The notes under the pieces: generated by a model
Databases searched by the model: none
What the model was told of the DNA's origin: nothing
The model's input: only the letters and a program-made list of their open reading frames with translations
Source of the DNA: Hymenobacter montanus
GTDB taxonomy: Bacteria > Bacteroidota > Bacteroidia > Cytophagales > Hymenobacteraceae
Direction of reading: 5' to 3'
Length of the DNA stretch: 64,000 nt
Assembly (NCBI RefSeq): GCF_014699115.1
Contig: NZ_JACXAD010000003.1
Location: 124,001-188,000 of the forward strand
Program-made: the position numbers and the translations under genes
In this document: positions 46,000 through 54,507 of the stretch, piece after piece
Layout of the letters: the number at the start of each line of letters is the position of its first letter
How positions within the stretch are numbered: the stretch's first letter is position 1

Positions 46000-47079
46000 C
46001 TACGCGGCCAGGGGCTTTTCCTTCACCGCCAACTGCCCGCAGGCCGCATCAATGTCCTTGCCCCGGCTGCGGCGAATGTTGGTTTGCACGCCGCGGTCGG
46101 CCAGGTACTTGTGGAAAGCGGTGAGCTTGTCGTCGCCGGTGTTTTTGTAGTCAGCGTTTTCGATGGGGTTATACTCAATCAGGTTGACCTTGCACGGCAG
46201 CCATTTGGTGATTTTGAGCAGGTGCTCGGCATCTTCCGGGGTGTCGTTGAAGCTCTCGAATACGATGTATTCGTAGGTGACCTTGCGGCCGGTCTTTTGG
46301 TGGTAGTGCTGCAGAGCCTCTTTCAGCGCGGCCAGGGAGTTGGCTTCGTTGATGGGCATGATTTCGTTGCGCTTGGCATCGGTGGGCGCGTGCAGCGAGA
46401 GGGCTAGGTTGGCCTTCACGTCGTCGTCGGCCAGCTTCTTGATCATCTTGGCAATGCCGGCCGTGCTGATGGTGATACGGCGGGGGGCCATGTTCAAGCC
46501 GTCGGGTGCGGTAATGCGGCGCACGCTTTCCACCACGTTGGCATAGTTAAGCAGGGGCTCGCCCATGCCCATGTACACGATGTTGGTGAGCGGCGTGCCG
46601 TACTGGCTTTCGCACTGCTCGCGAATGCGCACCACTTGGTCGTAAATCTCGGCCGCGTCGAGGTTGCGCTTGCGGTCCATGTAGCCCGTAGCGCAAAACT
46701 TGCACGTGAGCGAGCAGCCCACTTGCGAGCTGATGCAGGCCGTCATGCGGGTGTCGTGCGGGATGAGTACGCCCTCCACGATGTTGCCGTCGTAGAGCTT
46801 AAAAGCCGACTTGATCGTCCCGTCGTTGCTGCGCTGGTGGTTCTGGACCGTCACCCCGTTGATGACGAAATGCGCGGCCAGCAGCTCACGGGTAGCCAGC
46901 GAAAGGTTATTCATCTCCTCAAACGAGGAGGCCGTATTTTTCCACAGCCACTCCAGTACCTGCTTGGCCCGGAAAGGCTTCTCGCCGTGCTCCACCATGA
47001 AAGCCTTCAGGTCGTCGGGCGAGGTTTTGCGAATGTCGCGCTTGATGGGCGCGGGGGCGAGGGGCAGTTCCAGAAGCAT
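46000..47079 (-). CDS. rlmN: Dual-specificity 23S rRNA/tRNA adenine-C2 methyltransferase RlmN
   Basis: 359 aa from ATG at 47079 (MLLELPLAP). Radical-SAM CxxxCxxC in QVGCSLTCKFCATG, FMVEHGEKPFRAKQVLEWLWK at the N-terminus, MGMGEPLLNY and the C-terminal GVQTNIRRSRGKDIDAACGQL with the acceptor Cys. Methylates A2503 of 23S rRNA and A37 of some tRNAs. The longer frame upstream has no family support. A -7 element ends 4 nt before the ATG, so the mRNA may be leaderless. Confidence 0.96.
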   Translation of the reverse strand: MLLELPLAPAPIKRDIRKTSPDDLKAFMVEHGEKPFRAKQVLEWLWKNTASSFEEMNNLSLATRELLAAHFVINGVTVQNHQRSNDGTIKSAFKLYDGNIVEGVLIPHDTRMTACISSQVGCSLTCKFCATGYMDRKRNLDAAEIYDQVVRIREQCESQYGTPLTNIVYMGMGEPLLNYANVVESVRRITAPDGLNMAPRRITISTAGIAKMIKKLADDDVKANLALSLHAPTDAKRNEIMPINEANSLAALKEALQHYHQKTGRKVTYEYIVFESFNDTPEDAEHLLKITKWLPCKVNLIEYNPIENADYKNTGDDKLTAFHKYLADRGVQTNIRRSRGKDIDAACGQLAVKEKPLAA

Positions 47080-47083
47080 AGTA

Positions 47084-47091
47084 CAAAGATA
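47084..47091 (-). promoter_or_regulatory. -7 element TATCTTTG, 4 nt before rlmN ATG
   Basis: Minus strand reads TATCTTTG-TACT-ATG. With initiation a few bases after the element, the transcript would have no leader. Confidence 0.6.
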
Positions 47092-47747
47092 CAACGGGCC
47101 AGAGGCCTGGGTTCCGATGGCCAGCAACTTGTGCCAGGGCTAAGTGCCTGTGCAGGTTGTAACGCGGACTCTGCGAGTCCGCGCCCGAGCAACTTGTGCC
47201 GGGGCTACGTGGCTCCGGAGGCGGCGCTGCTCCAGCCGACCAAACGCCCGTGCGGAGGCTAACGTCTCTTAATTGTGCGCAACACTCAGCGCATAAGCTG
47301 TAAAAGCGCGGTAGTCTATAGGCAATGCTGGTGGCCGTAGTGCCCGCCGCCCGGGCAGTGCGGAGGCAGTCGGGCCCAAGCTGGCTATCCTTGAGCCGAA
47401 GAGCCTGGTCGAAACGCAACAACGCGGGCGTGAAGAACCAGGCCGACCCGGATACGGCAGGCAGATGGCCACCCGAGCCGGAATTTGAGCAACCCAACCG
47501 AATATCCAGGCAAAGCACTCGTTCTCACTGGTCCCGCGCGTGGTTACGGGTTTCGGGTCATCCTACATTATTGGTCGTTGGGCCTAGCCGATACGGCGTT
47601 CATCCAACCTGACCCCGTGGTGGTTAGGACCCCACGCGATTACGACCTAGCTTCGTTACTGCTTGCTCGGTGGCCACCTGTAAAGCGTTTCCTCTTCCTT
47701 GGCCGGCTGCGGTCGGTTTCCACTCCATCTTTACTCTACTGCTTACC
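47092..47747. other. Intergenic region of about 650 bp without a supported gene
   Basis: Holds the direct-repeat/palindrome unit at 47123-47208 and two coding-looking minus-strand frames near 47270-47510 (one reads SAWFFTPALLRFDQALRLKD) that lack any recognised domain. Possibly relic DNA. The promoter of the rightward C39-like gene should lie near its right end. Confidence 0.45.
47123..47208. repeat. Direct repeat flanking a 9-bp-arm palindrome
   Basis: Two 20-nt copies of AGCAACTTGTGCCRGGGCTA (47123-47142 and 47189-47208, one difference) flank a hairpin with arms CGCGGACTC/GAGTCCGCG (47163-47171, 47175-47183) and a 3-nt loop. Confidence 0.8.
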
Positions 47748-48683
47748 ATGCGTACCCGCTCCGTTGCCGCCCGCGTTTTGCTGGGCCTTTCACTGACCGC
47801 TTTTTACGGTTGTCAGAAAGAATCACCAACCCCCGATAATGATAATACGGCCAATCCCGGCGTAGGGGTGGCCGATGCAAACACCTCCACCGTTACCATT
47901 AACTTCCCCGCGTCGGTTACGGTGGGGCAAGCGGTGACCTTCACGGGCACCGCCGGCGCCGATGTGGCCAAGGTCATTGTGGCGGTCGATGGGTACGTCA
48001 TCAAAGACATGCCGGTTACTAATGGTGCCTACACGTTCGCTTACACCTTTAATGGAGTTGGCGCCAACCGCGCCCTCAACGTGAATGCATTTTCCGGCGC
48101 CGGCGCGATAATAGCCAACGCCAGCAGAACCATCAGTGTGACCAGCGGCACCACGCCACCCCCCGCGCAGGCGGTGCCTTATTTTTACCAGTACAACAAC
48201 CGCTACAACCCCACCGGCTCGTGCCAGAACACCTCGACCGCTATGATGCTGAAGTATTACGGCATGAGCGGCGTTACGCCCGACGCGCTGTCGAATCAGT
48301 ATGGTACCAACCTGGGGCAGAGTGTATCTGGACTGCAGCAGCTGTTTAATGAAAAAGCCGCGGCGGCTGGCTTGAAAGTCCGCGACCGTGGCACCACGAC
48401 TGGTACCGTAACGAAGCTGCGCCAGCTGCTGGCCGCCGGCACCCCGGTTATTGTCCACGGCTATTTCACCAACTACGGCCACGTAATGGTAGTGACTCGC
48501 TTCGACGGCACTTACTACTACTGCAACGACCCGGCCGGCCGCTGGAGCCAGCAGTATAAATACGGGGGCTACAGCCAGAACAATGCCACCGAGGGCATCG
48601 GCGTGCGCTACGGCAAGGCGGCCTTCGAGGGGGCAGTGGCTCCCGACGGCTACGTGTGGCTCCACGAGTTTTACAAAATGTAA
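47748..48683 (+). CDS. Exported lipoprotein with C39-like cysteine peptidase domain
   Basis: 311 aa from ATG at 47748. Lipoprotein signal ending TAFYGC (Cys about 24) followed by QKESPTPDND. An Ig-like module (STVTINFPASVTVGQAVTFTG) is followed by the C39-like domain: catalytic Cys in PTGSCQNTSTAMMLKYYG, oxyanion Gln adjacent, His in NYGHVMVVTRFDG and Asp/Asn in YYCNDPAG. The family includes peptidases that cleave bacteriocin leaders and many secreted enzymes. No ABC domain here. Monocistronic with a strong hairpin terminator. Confidence 0.87.
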   Translation: MRTRSVAARVLLGLSLTAFYGCQKESPTPDNDNTANPGVGVADANTSTVTINFPASVTVGQAVTFTGTAGADVAKVIVAVDGYVIKDMPVTNGAYTFAYTFNGVGANRALNVNAFSGAGAIIANASRTISVTSGTTPPPAQAVPYFYQYNNRYNPTGSCQNTSTAMMLKYYGMSGVTPDALSNQYGTNLGQSVSGLQQLFNEKAAAAGLKVRDRGTTTGTVTKLRQLLAAGTPVIVHGYFTNYGHVMVVTRFDGTYYYCNDPAGRWSQQYKYGGYSQNNATEGIGVRYGKAAFEGAVAPDGYVWLHEFYKM

Positions 48684-48720
48684 CCTTAACCACTCTGGTT
48701 TGGAACTGCTCCGACGGTTA

Positions 48721-48780
48721 CGGCCAAACGCAAAAGAGCCCCGCACAGCCTAGCGTGCGGGGCTCTTTTGCGTTTGGCCG
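48721..48780 (+). terminator. Long hairpin terminator after the C39-like gene
   Basis: 26-bp perfect stem (48721-48746 with 48755-48780), 8-nt loop; internal A4/T4 stretch, GC-rich inner part. Confidence 0.88.
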
Positions 48781-48901
48781 AAGAAGGGCATAGTCGAAAA
48801 ACAATGCATCCGTTTTAGTTCGGATGGTATTGTGGCCACCTGGTTTATTGTTTAAGCTGTTTTTATTACTTTACTTAGTACTTCACTTATTCTCTAGACC
48901 A

Positions 48902-51205
48902 ATGCTAGCACTCATATCGATACTCCGTCAAAAGATTAGAATCCTAATGTGGGCGACGCTGATGCTGGGCTTGTTCCTGGTTATTTGGCCAGCAAAGGCT
49001 CAAACCCTGGCCAACATGGCCGTGCGAGCCAATGCCGTAGTACAAAAAAGTCCAGCTCGGATCACACTAACCTGGACCGCTGACGCCAATGCTATAGAAT
49101 ATAAAGTTTTTCGAAAGCTAAAGGCTGATAATACCTCCGCGTTTGCCTGGCTGAGCACCCTAACCACCGACGCCGCCACGGTTGTCAGCTACAACGATAA
49201 TACGGTGTCGGTAGGCGTGGCCTACGAGTACAAGATTCAGAAAACTACGGCCAACCCGAATGCCAGTGGCGAAGGGTACGTGCTGGCGGGCATTGAAGTG
49301 CCGGCCACCGAATACCGGGGCAAACTCGTGCTGCTGGTGCGAGACACCCATGCGGCCGCCCTCGCCCCCGAGTTGAGCCGGTTGGAACAGGACCTGGTAG
49401 GGGATGGGTGGCAGGTGATCCGACACGATGTTGGCAACAACCAGACGCCTCCGCAAGTGCGGGCCCTTATTCAGGCCGACTATCGGGCCGCCCCCGCTCA
49501 AGTGCGGGCCGTGTTGCTGCTGGGCAACGTGCCAGTGCCCTATTCTGGGAACTTCACGGCAGATGGACACGATGATCACATAGGTGCCTGGGCCGCCGAC
49601 GGCTACTACGGCGACGTGGATGGCAACTGGACCGACGTGTCGGTGAACAACCCCAGCGCCAGCCGGGCCGCTAACCGCAACGTGCCCGGCGACGGCAAGT
49701 TTGATCAGTCAACGCTGGCGTCTGATCTGGAGCTGGAAGTAGGCCGGGTAGATTTAAGTGATCTACCTGCATTCGCAGCCTCCGAAGTAGAACTGCTGCG
49801 GCGCTACCTCAACAAAGACCACCAGTACCGCCACAAGGTGTTTTCCGTAGCTGAGCGCGGCCTCATCGACAATAATTTCGGTACCGCCGGTGGGTTTGCC
49901 AACAACGGCTGGCGTAACTTTTCTGCCCTGCTAGGCGCGGCCCAAACGAGCGATGCCGATTATTTCAGTACCCTGCGTACCCAGGACCACCTGTGGGCGT
50001 ACGGCTGTGGCGGCGGCAGTTACACCGGCGCCGGGGGCGTAGGTTCGACGGACGACTTCGCCAACGGCCCCGTGAAATGTGTGTTCAACATGTTCTTCGG
50101 GTCTTACTTCGGCGATTGGGATAGCCAGAACAACTTTCTGCGGGCCTGCATCGCCGCGGAAGGATATACTCTTACCGATTGCTCGGCGGGGGTGGGCAAC
50201 TATCACTTTCATCACATGGCTTTAGGCGAGACCATTGGGTACGGCGCCCGCCTCAGCCAAAATAACAGCGGCGGCTACGCGGCCAACATCGCTCGTAGCA
50301 TGCACATGGGCCTGATGGGCGACCCTACTTTGCGTCTCCACCCCGTGCGTCCGGTAACTAATCTGGCCATTGCCCCCAGCCCCGCCTTGCCAACCATAAC
50401 CTGGACCGCCAGCCCGGAGGCCGGGCTGGGCTACTACGTGTACCGCGCCGCCAGCATGAGCGCGCCGTTTACCCGCCTCACCCCGGAGCCTCTTACGGCT
50501 ACCTCTTTTACCGACCCGGTCCCGCTCGCCGGCACCAGTGTGTACATGGTACGGGCCGTGCGGCTCCAGAACAGTGCCTCCGGCTCTTACGTTAACCTCA
50601 GCCAGGGCGTCTTTGGCAGCTTTACGAACCCGGGCAGCCCGCTATCGGCGGGCCTGAATCGCTTCACGGCTCAGCGCGAAGGAGCCGACGCGCTGCTCAG
50701 CTGGACTACCTCCGGTGAGAAGAATCCCCGCGGGTTCAGGGTGGAAGTGAGCACCGAGGGCCGGTATTATCGTCCGCTGGGCTTCGTAGCCGCCGAAGCC
50801 GGGGACCCGCGCTCCGGTACCTATAGTTTCCGGGATGCAGAGCCCGCCAAAACGGGTACCCGCTACTACCAACTACGGCAGGAAAATACGGATGGCACGA
50901 GCCAGTACTACGCCCCACAGGCGGTGTTTTTCAGCCCTGCTACGGAACCACTCAGTGCCTACCCGACCCGCTTTGGAGCAAGCCAGCCCCTCACTGTGGA
51001 GCTGACCCTGGGGGTCCCTGCCACGGTACGTTTGCACCTGCGCGATGCCGTCGGCCGCACCTGCTGGCAAGCGAGTTATTCGGCTCACGCCGGGCTTAAC
51101 CGCTGGGTGGTTTCTCCGACCACGGGCCCCGCTGGCACGTATTTGCTGGTAGTTGACCCAGGCGTTGGGATGAGCGTGGTGCACCAGCGGGTAGTGCGCG
51201 AGTGA
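48902..51205 (+). CDS. Large secreted protein, C25-like core, FN3 modules and T9SS-type C-terminus
   Basis: 767 aa from ATG at 48902; ATG at 48947 gives an equally good signal peptide (MWATLMLGLFLVIWPAKAQ). First module about 25-120 is fibronectin-III-like. The central part resembles the gingipain/C25 caspase-like fold (LVLLVRDTHAAALAPELSRL, VRAVLLLGNVPVPYSG, DGHDDHIGAWAADGYYGD) with YGCGGGS as a possible Cys region. Another FN3-like module follows, then LLSWTTSGEKNPRGFRVEVS and a C-terminal domain ending YLLVVDPGVGMSVVHQRVVRE, typical of T9SS type A sorting domains. Probably secreted to the cell surface. Peptidase activity is not certain. Confidence 0.75.
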   Translation: MLALISILRQKIRILMWATLMLGLFLVIWPAKAQTLANMAVRANAVVQKSPARITLTWTADANAIEYKVFRKLKADNTSAFAWLSTLTTDAATVVSYNDNTVSVGVAYEYKIQKTTANPNASGEGYVLAGIEVPATEYRGKLVLLVRDTHAAALAPELSRLEQDLVGDGWQVIRHDVGNNQTPPQVRALIQADYRAAPAQVRAVLLLGNVPVPYSGNFTADGHDDHIGAWAADGYYGDVDGNWTDVSVNNPSASRAANRNVPGDGKFDQSTLASDLELEVGRVDLSDLPAFAASEVELLRRYLNKDHQYRHKVFSVAERGLIDNNFGTAGGFANNGWRNFSALLGAAQTSDADYFSTLRTQDHLWAYGCGGGSYTGAGGVGSTDDFANGPVKCVFNMFFGSYFGDWDSQNNFLRACIAAEGYTLTDCSAGVGNYHFHHMALGETIGYGARLSQNNSGGYAANIARSMHMGLMGDPTLRLHPVRPVTNLAIAPSPALPTITWTASPEAGLGYYVYRAASMSAPFTRLTPEPLTATSFTDPVPLAGTSVYMVRAVRLQNSASGSYVNLSQGVFGSFTNPGSPLSAGLNRFTAQREGADALLSWTTSGEKNPRGFRVEVSTEGRYYRPLGFVAAEAGDPRSGTYSFRDAEPAKTGTRYYQLRQENTDGTSQYYAPQAVFFSPATEPLSAYPTRFGASQPLTVELTLGVPATVRLHLRDAVGRTCWQASYSAHAGLNRWVVSPTTGPAGTYLLVVDPGVGMSVVHQRVVRE

Positions 51206-51223
51206 GCCTTGGGCAACGGGCCC

Positions 51224-51283
51224 CTCAGCCATTGACTGCGCGGCCGTGCCGGGGGTAGCACGGCCGCGCAGTCAATGGCTGAG
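51224..51283. terminator. Long perfect hairpin between convergent genes, without U-tract
   Basis: 26-bp perfect stem (51224-51249 with 51258-51283), 8-nt loop, GC-rich inside and no T run on either side. Position between convergent stops suggests a terminator or mRNA 3'-end stabiliser. Confidence 0.75.
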
Positions 51284-51347
51284 CTTTACAAGCCGCAAAC
51301 CCAACCCACTACTTCGGACCTGCTCCGGCCGGGTGCCGCCTGTGGGC

Positions 51348-51776
51348 TTACGCGCTTACCTGCGCCGCTAAGTCGGCCGGTAGCAGGCGTAGCTTGCGGG
51401 TGTTGTAGTCGAAGCACAGCATGCCGGTTTTGGCGCGGGCTACCTCTTTACCCGCCTGGTTATGTACGTGGTACACCACGTCGAAGCCGTACTTGTTCTG
51501 CTCCACGGCGGCTACCTGCACTCGTAGCACATCGCCGTGAAAGGCCTCGCCCTTGTATTCCACGGCCGCATCCACCATAATCAGGCCTAGTTTGGTGATG
51601 GGGTCGTAGTCGTTAGACACGCCCAAGGAGCGCAGGAAGTGCACCCGTGCTTCGTGCAGAATGCCCAGCAGGGCATCGTTGCCGAGGTGGCCGCCGTAGT
51701 TGAGGTCGGTGATGCGAACCAGTATCTCGGTGGTAAAAGAGAAGGTATCGGGGAGGGCTACTTTTACGCGGGCCAT
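51348..51776 (-). CDS. Acyl-CoA thioesterase (hotdog, 4HBT type)
   Basis: 142 aa, single hotdog domain. RITDLNYGGHLGNDALLGILHEARVHFL (in parts) holds the 4HBT-type active-site loop (DLNYGGHLGN with Asp and Asn) and the long helix; AAVEYKGEAFHGDVLRVQV is the following strand pair. Hydrolyses an acyl-CoA; chain length unknown. Divergent from mnmD with 21 bp between starts, so the two promoters must overlap. Confidence 0.88.
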   Translation of the reverse strand: MARVKVALPDTFSFTTEILVRITDLNYGGHLGNDALLGILHEARVHFLRSLGVSNDYDPITKLGLIMVDAAVEYKGEAFHGDVLRVQVAAVEQNKYGFDVVYHVHNQAGKEVARAKTGMLCFDYNTRKLRLLPADLAAQVSA

Positions 51777-51797
51777 GGTTTCGATAAAGGATTAGGA

Positions 51798-52526
51798 ATG
51801 AAAATGCAGGAGTCTCTTAACGCAGCAAGGGCAGAATTAGAGCTACGCCGTACGGCCGATGGTTCGGCTACGCTGTACGTACCGGCGTTGGATGAGCACT
51901 ACCACTCGCGCCACGGCGCCCGGCAGGAGTCGGAGCACGTTTTCATCCAGGCGGGGCTGCTGCCGCGGCTGGCGGCTGGACTAGGGCAGCCCGGTACCCC
52001 GCCGCTGCGTCTGCTCGAAGTGGGCTTGGGCACCGGCCTGAATGCGCTGCTCACGCTGGGCCGGACCCGGCAGACCGGCACCGCAGTAGTCTACGACGGT
52101 TACGAAACCCGGCCCTTGCCGGCCCAGGTGGTGGCCGCCCTGGCCCCCGAATGGGCCGCGCAGCCCGGTGCACCCCACGGCGAATTTGAGGCCCTGCACG
52201 CCGCACCCTGGGGCCAGCCCTACCCGTTAGCCCCGGGTTTTTTCCTTACCAAGCGGCTCCAACCTGTGCAGGACGCGACCCTGCCTACCGGCTACTACGA
52301 CCTGGTGTACTACGACGCTTTCGCTCCCGAAAAGCAGCCCGAATTGTGGACCGAAGCCTTGTTCCAGCAACTTTACGAGGCCGCCGCACCCGGGGCGCTG
52401 CTGGTAAGCTACTGCGCCCAGGGCCAGTTTCGGCGCAACTTGCGGGCCGCTGGTTGGCTCACCGAAAAGTTGCCCGGCCCGCCCGGCAAGCGCGAAATGA
52501 CCAGGGCAGTTAAAGCAATGGGGTAA
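51798..52526 (+). CDS. mnmD: tRNA (mnm5s2U34)-methyltransferase MnmD (MnmC N-domain)
   Basis: 242 aa from ATG at 51798; the longer frame lies antisense to the thioesterase. LRLLEVGLGTGLNALLTLGR is SAM motif I with the GxGTGxN loop of MnmC/MnmD, and YYDLVYYDAFAPEKQPELWTEALF is the family's DAFAPxxxPELW catalytic segment. It methylates the aminomethyl group of U34 in tRNA wobble modification; only the methyltransferase half is present, no FAD domain. Followed at 87 bp by the DUF2157 gene. Confidence 0.93.
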   Translation: MKMQESLNAARAELELRRTADGSATLYVPALDEHYHSRHGARQESEHVFIQAGLLPRLAAGLGQPGTPPLRLLEVGLGTGLNALLTLGRTRQTGTAVVYDGYETRPLPAQVVAALAPEWAAQPGAPHGEFEALHAAPWGQPYPLAPGFFLTKRLQPVQDATLPTGYYDLVYYDAFAPEKQPELWTEALFQQLYEAAAPGALLVSYCAQGQFRRNLRAAGWLTEKLPGPPGKREMTRAVKAMG

Positions 52527-52613
52527 TGAAGGGCGGAGCTAATGGGCTGATGGGAGTGGATGTTGTTCTTTTGTACCTCATCGCCCATTACCTCTGCCCT
52601 TCATTACCAAAAA

Positions 52614-53897
52614 GTGAGTCGCAAATTCTTGGAAACCGAAGGCCCCGGTTGGGTAGCCGAAGGCATTATCAGCGAAGAGCAGCGGCAGAAGCTGCTGGCC
52701 CGCTACCCGCCCGAAGCGCGGGCGCTGGGCCTGTTGCCGCTGTTGGGCAGCATCCTGGTGGGCCTCAGCGCGCTGAGCCTAGTGGCCGCCAACTGGCAGG
52801 CCCTGCCCAACGTGCTACGGCTGGCTCTGCTGCTGAGCAGCTTGACGGGCGCCTACGCCGCGGGGGCGTATTTCCTGCGGCGCGGCAACCCCGATTTAGG
52901 TCACGGCCTTATTGGGCTGGGGCTGATTTTATTCGGGGCCAGCATCATTCTCGTGAGTCAGATCTACCAGTTGGTGGGCTACGACGTCAGCGGGCTGCTG
53001 GCCTGGGTGGTGGCCGGCGTGGGCCTGAGCTACGTGTACGGCTCCCGCCTGCTGGTGCTGCTTACCGTGCTCATTGGGGCGGCCGTTCAGACGTATTGCG
53101 TGGAGGCCCTGGGCAGCTTCAGCTACGCCACGGCGCTGCTGGTGGCCGGCGGACTGGGCTACTACTGGTGGCGCCGGCCCGAAGTGGTGAGTAGCAACGT
53201 GCTGGCCGTGGGCCTGCTTTGGCAAGCGGCCCTGCTGGTGGCCGCGACTCATTCAAAGATTACCTGGTTTTTTGTTCCGGCCATGCTTGTCTACGCCGTC
53301 GGCGACTGGCAGCCGCAGCGCGCCGGGGGCCGCGCGCTGCAAGGGCCCCCGTTGGTCGCGGCGTATCTGTTTATGTTCGGGTTGGCTACGTTTGGGGAAA
53401 CCGATACCTACGCCAACGTCCTGCGGCCGCCGCTGCTGCCGTACCTGGCGGCCCTGGCGGCGGTGTTCGCGCTGTCGGTGGCCGGCAAGCGAGCCCGGGG
53501 CCGGCTCGATACGCTGCTCGACTGGCTGCTGCTGCTGCCGGGCTTTTACTTGCCGGGCGGCCTGCCGCTGGCGGTGGCCACTCTGGTAGTGCTGTACGCC
53601 CACGCCGGCTCGGTGCTGGCCCGCGCTCACCGCCACGAAGACCCGGGGCAACTTACCATTGGCGCGGTGCTGTTCGTCGCCGCTACTATGGTTGCCTACT
53701 TCAAGCTAACCTGGGCTTTTCTGGACAAGTCGTTGTTCTTCCTGCTTGGGGGCGTGCTGCTGCTGGGCCTGAGCTGGTATCTGCGCCGCCGCAATGCGCA
53801 GGTGCTGGCCGCGGCGGCTCCGCCCGTGGCCCAGCAAGCGGGTACGCCACCCATTACTCCTCCGGCACCTTCGGAAACCTCCTCGCTCAATGTCTGA
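52614..53897 (+). CDS. DUF2157 membrane protein
   Basis: 427 aa from a GTG at 52614 (reads SRKFLETEGPGWVAEGIISEEQRQ), which is where DUF2157 proteins start; an ATG 18 codons upstream also exists. N-terminal soluble helix segment, then about ten membrane helices with the family's GSILVGLSALSLVAANW and LGHGLIGLGLILFGASIILVSQIYQL. A Pro/Ala-rich tail follows. Role unknown. Overlaps the GDYXXLXY gene by 8 bp, a pair common in many bacteria, so the two likely work together in the membrane. Confidence 0.9.
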   Translation: MSRKFLETEGPGWVAEGIISEEQRQKLLARYPPEARALGLLPLLGSILVGLSALSLVAANWQALPNVLRLALLLSSLTGAYAAGAYFLRRGNPDLGHGLIGLGLILFGASIILVSQIYQLVGYDVSGLLAWVVAGVGLSYVYGSRLLVLLTVLIGAAVQTYCVEALGSFSYATALLVAGGLGYYWWRRPEVVSSNVLAVGLLWQAALLVAATHSKITWFFVPAMLVYAVGDWQPQRAGGRALQGPPLVAAYLFMFGLATFGETDTYANVLRPPLLPYLAALAAVFALSVAGKRARGRLDTLLDWLLLLPGFYLPGGLPLAVATLVVLYAHAGSVLARAHRHEDPGQLTIGAVLFVAATMVAYFKLTWAFLDKSLFFLLGGVLLLGLSWYLRRRNAQVLAAAAPPVAQQAGTPPITPPAPSETSSLNV

Positions 53898-54462
53898 CCT
53901 GCTGACCTGGTCTTCCGCGCCGGCCCGCCGCCGGCTCTTGGCTCGCTTGCTGGTAGCGGCACAAGTGCTTTACGTGCTGGGCGTAGCCGGTGCGGGCTAC
54001 GCCACGGCTGCGCTGGGCCAGCATATCGTGTTGGCAACTACGCCCGTCGACCCGCGCGATTTGCTGTACGGCGACTTCGTACGCCTGCACTACCACATCA
54101 GCGAAACGCCCCTGCGCCTGTGGCACGACGAGGCGGGCCCGCCGCGCCGTCGCCAGGGCGTATTCGTGCTGCTGGCTCCTGGCCCCGACAGCCTCAGCAC
54201 CACGGTGGGCGTGTACGCCAAAGCTCCCCAGCCCGCCGCCAACCAGGCCGTGCTGCGCGCCTGGGTGACGGATGTGTACCGTACTTCTTTCACTCTGCGC
54301 TTCAATCTGGAGCGTTACTACGTGCCCGAAGGCAGCGGCCTGCGCCTGGAAGAGGCGGGCCAGCGGCATCCATTGCGGGTGCACGTCAGCATTGCCCCCT
54401 GGAGCCAGGCCCGCATTACCAAGGTGGAGGAGCAGCTAAAAGCCCCCGAACCCCGCCGCTAG
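53890..54462 (+). CDS. GDYXXLXY-domain exported/membrane protein
   Basis: 190 aa from ATG at 53890. N-terminal membrane anchor (LLARLLVAAQVLYVLGVAGAGYATAAL) and the name-giving motif GDFVRLHY (GDYxxLxY) followed by periplasmic beta strands (VFVLLAPGPDSLSTTVGVYA) ending in an acidic/basic tail. It begins inside the last codons of the DUF2157 gene (8-bp overlap). Function unknown. Confidence 0.9.
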   Translation: MSDLLTWSSAPARRRLLARLLVAAQVLYVLGVAGAGYATAALGQHIVLATTPVDPRDLLYGDFVRLHYHISETPLRLWHDEAGPPRRRQGVFVLLAPGPDSLSTTVGVYAKAPQPAANQAVLRAWVTDVYRTSFTLRFNLERYYVPEGSGLRLEEAGQRHPLRVHVSIAPWSQARITKVEEQLKAPEPRR

Positions 54463-54507
54463 GCAAAGTCCGGAGGATTCTCACAGGGCTATTTGCAGCG
54501 GGTAAGC

